From an uncultured Eubacteriales bacterium (GTDB lineage: Bacteria > Bacillota > Clostridia > Oscillospirales > Oscillospiraceae), in the NCBI GenBank assembly GCA_900546615.1, contig URDJ01000012.1:1-64000 (forward strand): a stretch of 64,000 nt of DNA, read 5' to 3'. The first letter of the stretch is position 1; every line of letters begins with the position of its first letter. This document shows positions 16,241 to 23,921 of this stretch, in pieces. The position numbers and the translations under genes were made by a program. The notes under the pieces are model-generated. The model worked only from the letters and a program-made list of their open reading frames with translations. It searched no databases and was not told where the DNA came from.

Positions 16241-17422
16241 ATGTCAGGTGTTATATCAAGAGGCGTCCGTGCTCCTATCATACGCGAAGGAGACGACATA
16301 GTCAAGCTCACAGCCGACGCTGTCGAGGCCGCGATGGCCGAGGAGGGCTTTGAGCTGCATGAGAGGGACATCGTCGCAGTGACAGAGAGCGTCGTTGCGC
16401 GCTCCGACGGCAACTATGCCTCCGTGGACGACATTGCCACGGACGTGAAGGCGAAGCTCGGCGGCGGCACCGTCGCTGTCGTGTTCCCGATCCTGTCGCG
16501 CAACCGCTTCGCGATATGCCTGAGGGGCATAGCCAGAGGCTCGAAGAAGGTCGTCATCATGCTCTCCTACCCGTCGGACGAGGTCGGCAACCACCTCTTT
16601 GACGAGGACACGATGGACGACAGCGGCGTGAACCCCTTCACCGACGTGCTGACGCTCGAGCGCTATCGCCGCATTTTCGGCAGCATCAGGCACCCCTTCA
16701 CCGGCGTGGACTATGTCGAATACTACGAGAACATCATCCGAGAGGAGGGCGCGGAGAGCGAGATCGTGTTCGCAAACCGTCCCGAGACCGCGGCAACGCT
16801 GGCGGACAACGTGCTCTGCTGCGATATTCACAGCCGCTTCCGCACCCAGAGGCGCATCAGGGCCGCCGGCGCGAAGAACGTGCTGACTCTCAGCGACATT
16901 CTTAACGAGCCCGTGAACGACAGTGGCTACTGCCCGCAATACGGCCTGCTCGGCTCGAACAAGGCCACCGAGGACAAGGTGAAACTCTTTCCGAAGAACG
17001 CCCAGGCCGTGGCCGAGGGCATCCAGGCGGAGCTGCTCAAGAGGACGGGTGTGAAGGTCGAGGCAATGGTGTACGGCGACGGCGCGTTCAAGGACCCGGC
17101 GGGCAAGATCTGGGAGCTGGCCGACCCCGTCGTCAGCCCGGGCTTCACGGACGGTCTGCGCGGTCTGCCCAATGAGCTGAAGCTCAAGTACCTTGCCGAC
17201 AACGAGTTCTCCGGCCTCTCCGGCGAGGAGCTAAAGAGCGCCATAAAGGAGTCCATCAGGCAGAAGGACGCCGACCTCAAGGGTCAGATGGCCTCTGAGG
17301 GCACGACGCCGAGGCGGCTGACCGACCTCATCGGCTCGCTCTGCGACCTGACGAGCGGCAGCGGCGACAAGGGCACGCCCATTATCGTCGTGCAGAACTA
17401 TTTCAAGAACTACGCGGAATAA
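16241..17422 (+). CDS. CofE-like (coenzyme F420-0:L-glutamate ligase family) protein
   Basis: A 393 aa protein whose opening RGVRAPIIREGDDI and DIVAVTESVVARSDGNYA resemble the F420-0:gamma-glutamyl ligase fold, which adds glutamate to a lactyl-phosphate cofactor using GTP. Later blocks include CDIHSRFRTQRRI, SGYCPQYGLLGSNKA and VYGDGAFKDPAGKIWE. It is longer than archaeal CofE (about 250 aa). No F420 synthesis gene (cofC, cofD, cofG, cofH) is in the window and most clostridia lack F420, so the real substrate is unknown. AGGGAGG lies 8 nt before ATG 16241. Confidence 0.75.
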   Translation: MSGVISRGVRAPIIREGDDIVKLTADAVEAAMAEEGFELHERDIVAVTESVVARSDGNYASVDDIATDVKAKLGGGTVAVVFPILSRNRFAICLRGIARGSKKVVIMLSYPSDEVGNHLFDEDTMDDSGVNPFTDVLTLERYRRIFGSIRHPFTGVDYVEYYENIIREEGAESEIVFANRPETAATLADNVLCCDIHSRFRTQRRIRAAGAKNVLTLSDILNEPVNDSGYCPQYGLLGSNKATEDKVKLFPKNAQAVAEGIQAELLKRTGVKVEAMVYGDGAFKDPAGKIWELADPVVSPGFTDGLRGLPNELKLKYLADNEFSGLSGEELKSAIKESIRQKDADLKGQMASEGTTPRRLTDLIGSLCDLTSGSGDKGTPIIVVQNYFKNYAE

Positions 17423-17452
17423 GGCCCTCAACGGGCAAGGGGAGGTACTGAC

Positions 17453-18172
17453 ATGAGATGCCCCAACTGCGGGATGGACATAGTCATAGCCACGCACCTC
17501 TGCCCGCACTGCGGCTATGCGCACGATTTTGACGGCGCCATAGAGAAGCGGCGCGATATACCTGAGCCGTGGGAGCTGACGCCGGACAGGGCGCGAGCGC
17601 GCCGGGAAAAGCGCGAGCGCGCAGCCTCAGCCTGGGCCGACAGCCGCGCCGGGGCCGGGACCGGAGTCCGGGAAAGCAGACGGGCCCGGGAGCGTGAGCG
17701 CGACGCTGGACGGGCAGGGGAGAGGGAAGGCTCCTTTGCCTCGGCCATGCACATCTTCTGTGTTCTGAGCATTGGCGTGATGATGGTGCTGCTTTTCGGC
17801 TCGGCGCTGATGCTTTACAGCGGTTCCTACTATGTGCTGACGAGCGGAGTCAGCGCGGACTATGTGTACTCACAGCTGCCCTCGCTCCGCAGCGCCGACC
17901 AGCTGCTGTGCGTGGGCTATGGCCTGGCGGGGCTGCTCGCGCTCTCCAGCCTGCTGAAGCTGGTCAAAAGGGAAGCGGCCGGAATACGTAGCTTCTACAT
18001 CGCGTCGGCGCTCTACGCGGGCACGAGCCTGCTGTACGGGGCATTCGTGCTGGTGGACTTCAACACGGTCGAACAGCTCGCCGATGCCGCCGTGAAGCTC
18101 ATACCCTTCGCGGTCTACTTCGGCATGCTGGCGATGCACTTCAGGCGGAATGCTGACATGTACTCGGCCTAG
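17453..18172 (+). CDS. Zinc-ribbon membrane protein of unknown function
   Basis: Not a family I can name. Of 239 aa, the first 25 form a zinc ribbon (CPNCGMDIV ... CPHCG). Residues 30-95 are strongly Arg/Glu/Ala-rich and probably a charged helix, followed by four predicted transmembrane segments (about 100-122, 152-170, 178-200, 210-228). The zinc ribbon should be cytoplasmic. GGGGAGG precedes its ATG. It lies 30 nt after the CofE-like gene, so the two are probably cotranscribed. Confidence 0.7.
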   Translation: MRCPNCGMDIVIATHLCPHCGYAHDFDGAIEKRRDIPEPWELTPDRARARREKRERAASAWADSRAGAGTGVRESRRARERERDAGRAGEREGSFASAMHIFCVLSIGVMMVLLFGSALMLYSGSYYVLTSGVSADYVYSQLPSLRSADQLLCVGYGLAGLLALSSLLKLVKREAAGIRSFYIASALYAGTSLLYGAFVLVDFNTVEQLADAAVKLIPFAVYFGMLAMHFRRNADMYSA

Positions 18173-18235
18173 GGAACTTTTTTGGTTCAGGATGCGTCAT
18201 ATCACAAGGCGCGCTTCAATGTAGCGTATAAATGA

Positions 18236-18268
18236 AAGAGGTCGCCCCAAGGGACGGCCTCTTTTTCC
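18236..18268 (+). terminator. Terminator after the zinc-ribbon gene
   Basis: AAGAGGTCGCCCC pairs imperfectly with GGGACGGCCTCTT and is followed by TTTT. Confidence 0.7.
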
Positions 18269-18292
18269 GCCCGAGTGGACGGAGAGGAACGC

Positions 18293-18321
18293 TTGCAAAA
18301 TCAGGCGGTTTGTGTTATACT
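18293..18321 (+). promoter_or_regulatory. Promoter for the M23 peptidase gene
   Basis: TTGCAA (18293-18298), a 17 bp spacer, then TATACT (18316-18321). Confidence 0.65.
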
Positions 18322-18365
18322 TTTATGTAAACCCTGGGGCGAAGGCCCCTTTTGGAGGCGAATCC

Positions 18366-19550
18366 ATGACAGCAAAGAGGATCCTGCGCACGGTATCTGC
18401 GCTTCTGGCGCTGGTGATATTTGCAATGGCAGTTGTGCCTGTGAGCCCGGCATTGGCCGTCTCGCAGTCCGAGATCGACGCGCTCGAGGAGCAGCGGGAC
18501 GAGCTGAAGGCCGAGCGTGAGGACATGCAGGCCGAGATCGACGCCCTGAAGGATGAGCAGGCCGGAGTTCTGGAGCAGAAACGCGCGCTCGACGAGCAGA
18601 ATGAGGTCTACCGGCAGGAGCTGGAGCTTATCGAGGAGCAGGTCGAGCTGTATACGCGGCTTGTGGACGAGAAGGCAGCGGAGCTTGAGAAAGCAATGGC
18701 AGCCGAGGAAGAGCAGCTGGCGACCTACCGTCAGCATGTGCGTGCGATGGAGGAGAACGGAAAGTATACATACCTCTCCATCATCTTCGGCTCCAAGAGC
18801 CTGTCGGAGCTGATGTCGAACCTGGACATGATCGGCGAGATCATGGAAGCGGACAAGCGCATCTACGACCAGTATACCGAAGCGCGTGAGCGTGCCGAGG
18901 AGATCAAGGCCGAGTATGAGGCGACATTGGAGCAGCTCGGCGAAAAGCAGGAGGAATACGAGGCTGAAAAGGCGGAGCTCGAGGCCAAGATAGCCGAGGC
19001 TTCAGCTCTGATAGAACAGCTCGAGGAGGAGATCAACTCGAACTACGAGCTGTACCTGGAGGTGCTGGCGCAGGAGGAAGCGCTCGAGAGCGACATCCAG
19101 AACAAGATAGCTGAGCTGGAGCGTCAGGAGGCCGCGAACAGCATCACGAGCACGGGCACCTATATCTGGCCCCTGCCGGGCTACTCTCCCGGCAGCGCCT
19201 ACGGCTGGAGGATGCACCCCATCTACCATGAGATGCGCTTCCACGCGGGCGAGGACATCGGCGCGCCTACCGGTACGCCCATTCTGGCCGCCGACAGCGG
19301 AGTCGCTGCAGTGTACCCGGATAACGGCAACGGCTACGGCAACTATATCATGATAAACCACGGCGGCGGGCGCGTGACCCTATACGCCCACATGAGCGCC
19401 TTCGCCGTCTCCAACGGCGCGAGCGTTACCCAGGGCCAGGTCATCGGATATGTCGGTTCCACCGGCAACTCCACCGGCCCGCACCTGCACTTCGAGGTTC
19501 GCGTCAACGGCGCGACCACCGACCCGAAACAATACTTCAACTTCGGTTGA
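18366..19550 (+). CDS. EnvC-like murein hydrolase activator / M23 peptidase
   Basis: A 394 aa exported protein. The signal peptide covers residues 1-31 (ending SPALA). Residues 33-260 are a long Glu/Lys/Gln-rich coiled coil (for example EIDALEEQRDELKAERED), and the C-terminal 120 residues are an M23/LytM domain. The domain retains the Zn ligands: HAGEDIG (His, Asp), then LYAHM and HLHFE. It may therefore be an active glycyl or D,L-endopeptidase rather than only an EnvC-type activator. FtsEX-linked proteins share this layout, but no ftsEX is adjacent. GGAGG lies before ATG 18366. Confidence 0.88.
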   Translation: MTAKRILRTVSALLALVIFAMAVVPVSPALAVSQSEIDALEEQRDELKAEREDMQAEIDALKDEQAGVLEQKRALDEQNEVYRQELELIEEQVELYTRLVDEKAAELEKAMAAEEEQLATYRQHVRAMEENGKYTYLSIIFGSKSLSELMSNLDMIGEIMEADKRIYDQYTEARERAEEIKAEYEATLEQLGEKQEEYEAEKAELEAKIAEASALIEQLEEEINSNYELYLEVLAQEEALESDIQNKIAELERQEAANSITSTGTYIWPLPGYSPGSAYGWRMHPIYHEMRFHAGEDIGAPTGTPILAADSGVAAVYPDNGNGYGNYIMINHGGGRVTLYAHMSAFAVSNGASVTQGQVIGYVGSTGNSTGPHLHFEVRVNGATTDPKQYFNFG

Positions 19551-19566
19551 GCCGAATACACGACCC

Positions 19567-19604
19567 GCTCCCCCGGCGCATTGTCAGCCGGGGGAGCTTT
19601 TTTG
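19567..19604 (+). terminator. Terminator after the M23 gene
   Basis: GCTCCCCCGGC pairs perfectly with GCCGGGGGAGC, followed by a run of six T. Confidence 0.93.
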
Positions 19605-19689
19605 CATCCATAATGGTTTACATAAGTATTTTAACTTCTAATTCAATACAAAACGCAGCGAATGTGTTTTAAAAACGAATTGTTTTTGA

Positions 19690-19718
19690 TTGCAATTTGG
19701 ATAGAAACATGTTATATT
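19690..19718 (+). promoter_or_regulatory. Promoter of the molybdate/molybdopterin operon
   Basis: TTGCAA (19690-19695), exactly 17 bp, then TATATT (19713-19718). The AT-rich region upstream holds a short dyad AAAAC-n5-GTTTT (19671-19685) that could bind a regulator. Confidence 0.65.
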
Positions 19719-19753
19719 CTTTCCAAAGCTGTGGGATATTGGAGGGGAATTGA

Positions 19754-20779
19754 TTGAAGCTTATTCCGACTGTCGATGCGGTGGGGCATGTGCTTTGCCA
19801 TGACATGACACAGATAATCGTCGGCGTGACGAAGGACGCGCGTTTCCGCAAGGGACACGTCGTCACGGAGGAGGATGTGCCGGTGTTGCTCTCTATGGGT
19901 AAGGAGCACATCTACGTCTGGGAGAAGAACGAGGGTATGGTGCACGAGGACGATGCAGCAGAGCGACTGCGTGCCATCTGCCAGAGCGAGAACATGCACC
20001 CCACGCCCGTCAAGGAGGGCAAGATAGAGCTGATTGCCGACTGCGACGGCCTGTTTTGTGCAGACCTCGAGCGGCTCAATGCGCTCAACGAGCAGGACGA
20101 GCTGATGATAGCCATCCGCCACTCGAACACGGGCGTGAAAAAGGGCGCGAAACTGGCGGGCATGCGGATAATCCCGCTCGTCATCGAGGAGGAGAAGCTC
20201 CGCGAGGCGGAAGAACTCGCCGGGCCGGAGCCGATACTGTCGCTGAAGCCCTACATACTGAAGACCTGCGGCCTCGTCACAACGGGCAGCGAGGTGGCGA
20301 AGGGGCTTATCAAAGATACCTTCACGCCGGTCATAATAGACAAGCTGAAGGCCTACGGCATCGAGGTCACGGAACACGCCCTGCCGGGCGACGACCGCGA
20401 GGCTATAACGAAGGCCGTGCTGGACTTTAAGGCAAAAGGCGTTGATATGGTGCTCTGCACCGGCGGCATGAGCGTGGACCCGGACGACCGCACGCCGGGC
20501 GCCATAAAGGACACGGGCGCGGATATCGTGTGCTGCGGCGCGCCGGTGCTGCCGGGCGCGATGTTCCTGCTGGGCTATTTTGAGGACGGCACACCCGTCA
20601 TGGGCCTGCCCGGCTGCGTCATGTACGCCAAGGCCACGGTCTTCGACCTGATGCTCCCGCGCATAGCGGCGGGCGTGCGGGTCACGAGGCGCGAGATAAA
20701 GGCCCTCGGCAACGGCGGCCTCTGCCTCGGCTGCGGCGACTGCCGTTACCCGATCTGTCCCTTCGGCAAGGGCAACTGA
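19754..20779 (+). CDS. MoeA-like molybdopterin-binding protein
   Basis: A 341 aa protein of the molybdopterin-binding (MoeA/MogA-fold) superfamily. The MoCF-type domain occupies about residues 175-320, with LVTTGSEV, GIEVTEHALPGDDREAI, VLCTGGMSVDPDDRTPGAI and VMGLPGCVM. The C terminus carries five Cys in LGCGDCRYPICPFGKGN, suggesting a metal or cluster site. The start is TTG 19754, 6 nt after GGAGGGG. As the first gene before Mop, ModA, ModB and ModC, it probably inserts Mo into the cofactor or senses it, but the exact step is inferred. Confidence 0.82.
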   Translation: MKLIPTVDAVGHVLCHDMTQIIVGVTKDARFRKGHVVTEEDVPVLLSMGKEHIYVWEKNEGMVHEDDAAERLRAICQSENMHPTPVKEGKIELIADCDGLFCADLERLNALNEQDELMIAIRHSNTGVKKGAKLAGMRIIPLVIEEEKLREAEELAGPEPILSLKPYILKTCGLVTTGSEVAKGLIKDTFTPVIIDKLKAYGIEVTEHALPGDDREAITKAVLDFKAKGVDMVLCTGGMSVDPDDRTPGAIKDTGADIVCCGAPVLPGAMFLLGYFEDGTPVMGLPGCVMYAKATVFDLMLPRIAAGVRVTRREIKALGNGGLCLGCGDCRYPICPFGKGN

Positions 20780-20810
20780 GCTTCTGCTCACAGGAAAGGA
20801 GGGAAAACAC

Positions 20811-21020
20811 ATGCGTCTGAGCGCAAGGAACCAGCTTCGCGGCACCGTCGTCGGCATCGACGAGGGCGCGGTGAACGGCATCGTCAAGATCGACATCGGC
20901 GGCGGCAACGTCGTCACGGCCACCATCTCCATAGCCTCGATAAAGGAACTGGGCCTCGAGGTCGGCAAACCGGCGATAGCGGTCATCAAGGCCACCTCCG
21001 TCATGGTAGCGGTAGATTAA
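20811..21020 (+). CDS. Molybdenum-pterin-binding protein (Mop/TOBE)
   Basis: A 69 aa single TOBE/Mop domain beginning LSARNQLRGTVVGIDEGAVN and ending KATSVMVAV, both highly characteristic. Such molbindins form hexamers that store or buffer molybdate in the cytoplasm. GGAAAGGAGGG precedes the ATG. Its position between the MoeA-like gene and modA supports the role. Confidence 0.93.
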   Translation: MRLSARNQLRGTVVGIDEGAVNGIVKIDIGGGNVVTATISIASIKELGLEVGKPAIAVIKATSVMVAVD

Positions 21021-21042
21021 AGTTAAAAAGGAGCATCGAGAA

Positions 21043-21927
21043 ATGAAAAAGATACTTGCATTGCTGCTGGCGCTCTGCATGGTCTTTGCCCTCGCAGCTT
21101 GCGGTCAGGAGAGCGATACGACCACCGAGCCGCCCGCCGGCACAGACAACGTCGAGACAGAGGCCCCGGAGAGCGATACGCCCGAGGCTGAGCCTGTCGA
21201 GGTCATAGTCTTCGCCGCCGCGTCCATGGAGGCCACGCTGACCCAGATAGCCGAGCTGTATAAGGAAGTCGCGCCGAACGTGACCCTGACCTTCACCTTC
21301 GACTCCTCGGGCACGCTCAAGACCCAGATCGAGGAGGGCGCGGTCTGCGACCTGTTCATCTCCGCCGCACAGAAGCAGATGAACCAGCTCGACGCCGCTG
21401 ACACCACCGGCACCAACACCGACAGCCTCGACTACGTCGTCTCCGAGAGCCGCATAGACCTCGTGGAGAACAAAGTCGTCCTCGCAGTGCCGGACGACAA
21501 CCCTGCGGGCATCGAGAGCTTCACCGACCTTTCGAACGACAAGCTGAGCCTGCTCTGCCTCGGCAATGACGACGTGCCAGTCGGCGCGTACTCGCTGCAG
21601 ATACTCGAGTACCTGGGCATAGACATCGCTGGCCTCGAGTCCGACGGCAAGGTGACCTATGCCTCGAACGTGTCCGAAGTCGCCAATCAGGTCAAGGAGG
21701 GTGCAGTCGACTGCGGCATCATCTACGCCACCGACGCCTTTACATATGAGCTGAACGTTGTGGATCAGGCCGCGCCGGAGATGTGCGACCAGGTCATTTA
21801 CCCCGCCGCAGTCATGAAAAGCGGCACGGAAGGCGCGGCTGAGGCGGCTCAGGCCTTCCTTGATTACATCCACACGGACGCCGACGCCGTGGCCATACTC
21901 GAGGGCGTGGGCTTCACCGTGCTGTAA
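21043..21927 (+). CDS. modA: Molybdate ABC transporter substrate-binding lipoprotein
   Basis: A 294 aa lipoprotein. The signal peptide ends in the lipobox LAAC (Cys near residue 20), followed by an acidic Thr/Glu linker. The periplasmic-binding fold begins VEVIVFAAASMEATL, which contains the oxyanion-binding Ala-Ala-Ser of the ModA family. Later family motifs are FDSSGTLKTQIEEGAVCDLFISA and VKEGAVDCGIIYATDAF. It binds molybdate or tungstate outside the membrane and delivers it to ModB. Confidence 0.93.
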   Translation: MKKILALLLALCMVFALAACGQESDTTTEPPAGTDNVETEAPESDTPEAEPVEVIVFAAASMEATLTQIAELYKEVAPNVTLTFTFDSSGTLKTQIEEGAVCDLFISAAQKQMNQLDAADTTGTNTDSLDYVVSESRIDLVENKVVLAVPDDNPAGIESFTDLSNDKLSLLCLGNDDVPVGAYSLQILEYLGIDIAGLESDGKVTYASNVSEVANQVKEGAVDCGIIYATDAFTYELNVVDQAAPEMCDQVIYPAAVMKSGTEGAAEAAQAFLDYIHTDADAVAILEGVGFTVL

Positions 21928-21947
21928 CAGACACATTTTCCACCTCT

Positions 21948-21992
21948 GGCCGGCGCGGTCGGGGCCGCAGCTCCGTCTGCGCCGGTCTTTTT
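21948..21992 (+). terminator. Terminator-like hairpin between modA and modB
   Basis: GGCCGGCGC pairs with GCGCCGGTC around a 22 nt loop and is followed by TTTTT. As modB and modC clearly belong to the same operon, it probably reduces rather than abolishes downstream expression, giving excess ModA. Confidence 0.6.
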
Positions 21993-22015
21993 ACATATCA
22001 GTGGGGTGATATGAT

Positions 22016-22714
22016 TTGGACTGGTACCCGTTATGGAACTCACTGCGTATCGCAGCGGTCTCGACGGTCATTATATTTTTCCTCGGCATCCTCGCGGCCT
22101 ACTACGTGGCGAAGCTGCCGAGGCTCCTGAAGGGCGTGCTGGACGTAATCCTCACGCTGCCGCTGGTGCTGCCGCCGACAGTCGTGGGCTATTTCCTGCT
22201 GCGCCTGCTCGGGCCGAAGCGCACGGTGGGGCTGTGGTTCCTAGAGATGTTCGACGTGCGGCTCACCATGGTCTGGTACTCGGCCATCTTCGCGTCCGCG
22301 GTCGTGGCCTTCCCGCTCATGTACCGCACGGCGCGGGGCGCGTTCGAGGCATTTGACAAGAACCTCGCCTACGCGGGGCAGACCCTCGGGCGCTCGAACA
22401 CCTGGATATTCTGGCGCGTGCGCATGCCCTGCTGCAAACAGGGCATCATCGCGGGCACCGTGCTCGCCTTCGCAAGGGCGCTGGGCGAATACGGCGCGAC
22501 CTCCATGATAGCCGGCTATACGCCCGGCAAGACCGCCACCATATCGACCACGGTGTACCAGCTCTGGCGCACCGGAGACGACGCCGGGGCCATGCGCTGG
22601 GTGCTCGTGAACCTCGGCATCTCCGCCGTCGTCCTGCTCGCCGTGAACATGCTCGAGAAGAAGGACAAGCGCCCGAAACGCGGCGTCGAGGCCGTCACCG
22701 AGGGGGTGGACTGA
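22016..22714 (+). CDS. modB: Molybdate ABC transporter permease
   Basis: A 232 aa inner-membrane permease with about six helices. Family features are the opening WYPLWNSLRIAAVST, PLVLPPTVVGYFLL, and the EAA loop AFEAFDKNLAYAGQTLGRSN, which docks on the ATPase, then GEYGATSMIAGYTPG. The start is TTG 22016 with GGGGTGAT 5 nt upstream; a nearby ATG at 22011 is out of frame. It overlaps modC by a TGATG junction. Confidence 0.92.
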   Translation: MDWYPLWNSLRIAAVSTVIIFFLGILAAYYVAKLPRLLKGVLDVILTLPLVLPPTVVGYFLLRLLGPKRTVGLWFLEMFDVRLTMVWYSAIFASAVVAFPLMYRTARGAFEAFDKNLAYAGQTLGRSNTWIFWRVRMPCCKQGIIAGTVLAFARALGEYGATSMIAGYTPGKTATISTTVYQLWRTGDDAGAMRWVLVNLGISAVVLLAVNMLEKKDKRPKRGVEAVTEGVD

Positions 22715-23769
22715 TGTCGCTGCTGGTTGACATAAAAAAGGACTTCGGCCGCTTCAAGCTGGACGCGCATTTTGAGGCGGAGAGCGGCTCGGTGACGGGA
22801 CTGCTGGGGGCCTCGGGCTGCGGCAAGAGCGTGACGCTCAAGTGCGTGGCGGGCATAGAAAAGCCCGACGAGGGCCGGATAGTCCTCGACGGGCGGGTGC
22901 TGTTCGATTCGGAGAAGAGGATAGATTTGACGCCGCAGCAGCGACGGGTGGGATATCTGTTCCAGAACTACGCGCTGTTCCCGAACATGACGCTGGTGCA
23001 GAACATAGCCGTGGGCGTGCGCGACCGCTCTAAGCGGCGCGAGACGGTGGAGCGGCTGGTGAAGTCGTTTTACCTTGAGGGCTGCGAGGGCAAGTACCCG
23101 AGGCAGCTCTCTGGTGGCCAGCAGCAGCGGACTGCGCTGGCGAGGATACTTGCGAGCGAGCCGGAGGTGCTGATGCTGGACGAGCCCTTCTCGGCGCTGG
23201 ACAGCTATCTGAAGTGGCAGGTGGAGCTGGAGCTGGCCGACCTGCTGGACAAATTTCCCGGCCCGGTGCTTTTCGTGACGCACGACCGGGACGAGGTACA
23301 CAGGCTCTGCTCGAGGGTCTGCGTGCTGGACAGCGGCAGGGCGCAGGCGATGCAGAGTGTGATGGAGCTGTTCAACTCGCCGAGGACGCTGTCGGCCTGC
23401 CTGCTCTCGGGCTGCAAGAACATCAGCCGGGCGCGGAAGGTCTCGGAGCACAGGGTGGAAGCTGTCGACTGGAAGACGGAGCTGGAAGTAGAGCTGCCGC
23501 TGCCGGAGGAGCTGGAGCATGTGGGCATCCGGGCGCATTTCGTAAAGCCCGTAGACGGCCCCGGCCCGAATCGGGTAAGGTGCCGGGTCGAGCGCGTCGT
23601 GACGGAGGCCTTCTCGACGGTGATAATGATGGCGACTGAGGGCGGCTGCGAGGGCTACGCGAGACTCCGCATGGAGCTGCCGCAGGAGCAGTGGGAATCC
23701 CTCGGCGGTCCCGGAGAACTCTGTGTCGAGCTGTCCCCGGACGATATCCTGCCGCTGACAAAGTCCTGA
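22714..23769 (+). CDS. modC: Molybdate ABC transporter ATP-binding protein
   Basis: A 351 aa ATPase. It shows Walker A GASGCGKS, the Q-loop GYLFQNYALFPNM, the signature LSGGQQQRTALARIL, Walker B VLMLDEPFSALD and the switch His FVTHDRD. Residues 230-350 form a C-terminal regulatory region where TOBE domains normally sit, but the sequence is diverged. It couples ATP hydrolysis to molybdate import through ModB. It is the last gene of the operon. Confidence 0.93.
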   Translation: MSLLVDIKKDFGRFKLDAHFEAESGSVTGLLGASGCGKSVTLKCVAGIEKPDEGRIVLDGRVLFDSEKRIDLTPQQRRVGYLFQNYALFPNMTLVQNIAVGVRDRSKRRETVERLVKSFYLEGCEGKYPRQLSGGQQQRTALARILASEPEVLMLDEPFSALDSYLKWQVELELADLLDKFPGPVLFVTHDRDEVHRLCSRVCVLDSGRAQAMQSVMELFNSPRTLSACLLSGCKNISRARKVSEHRVEAVDWKTELEVELPLPEELEHVGIRAHFVKPVDGPGPNRVRCRVERVVTEAFSTVIMMATEGGCEGYARLRMELPQEQWESLGGPGELCVELSPDDILPLTKS

Positions 23770-23870
23770 GCCTCGCGGGATAACGCGCCGCGCACAGGGA
23801 ATGAATGACCTGCCCCATTTCTTTGGCCCTTGCGTAGGGGGAACTGTTGACGCGCTGCAGGTGCAATAAT

Positions 23871-23904
23871 AGGGGGGACCCTCGCTGAGGGTCTCCCCCT
23901 TTTG
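23871..23904 (+). terminator. Terminator after modC
   Basis: AGGGGGGACCCT pairs with AGGGTCTCCCCCT (one bulge), followed by TTTTGTT. It separates the convergent modC and lipoprotein genes. Confidence 0.85.
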
Positions 23905-23921
23905 TTAAGGCAGCGCCGGCT

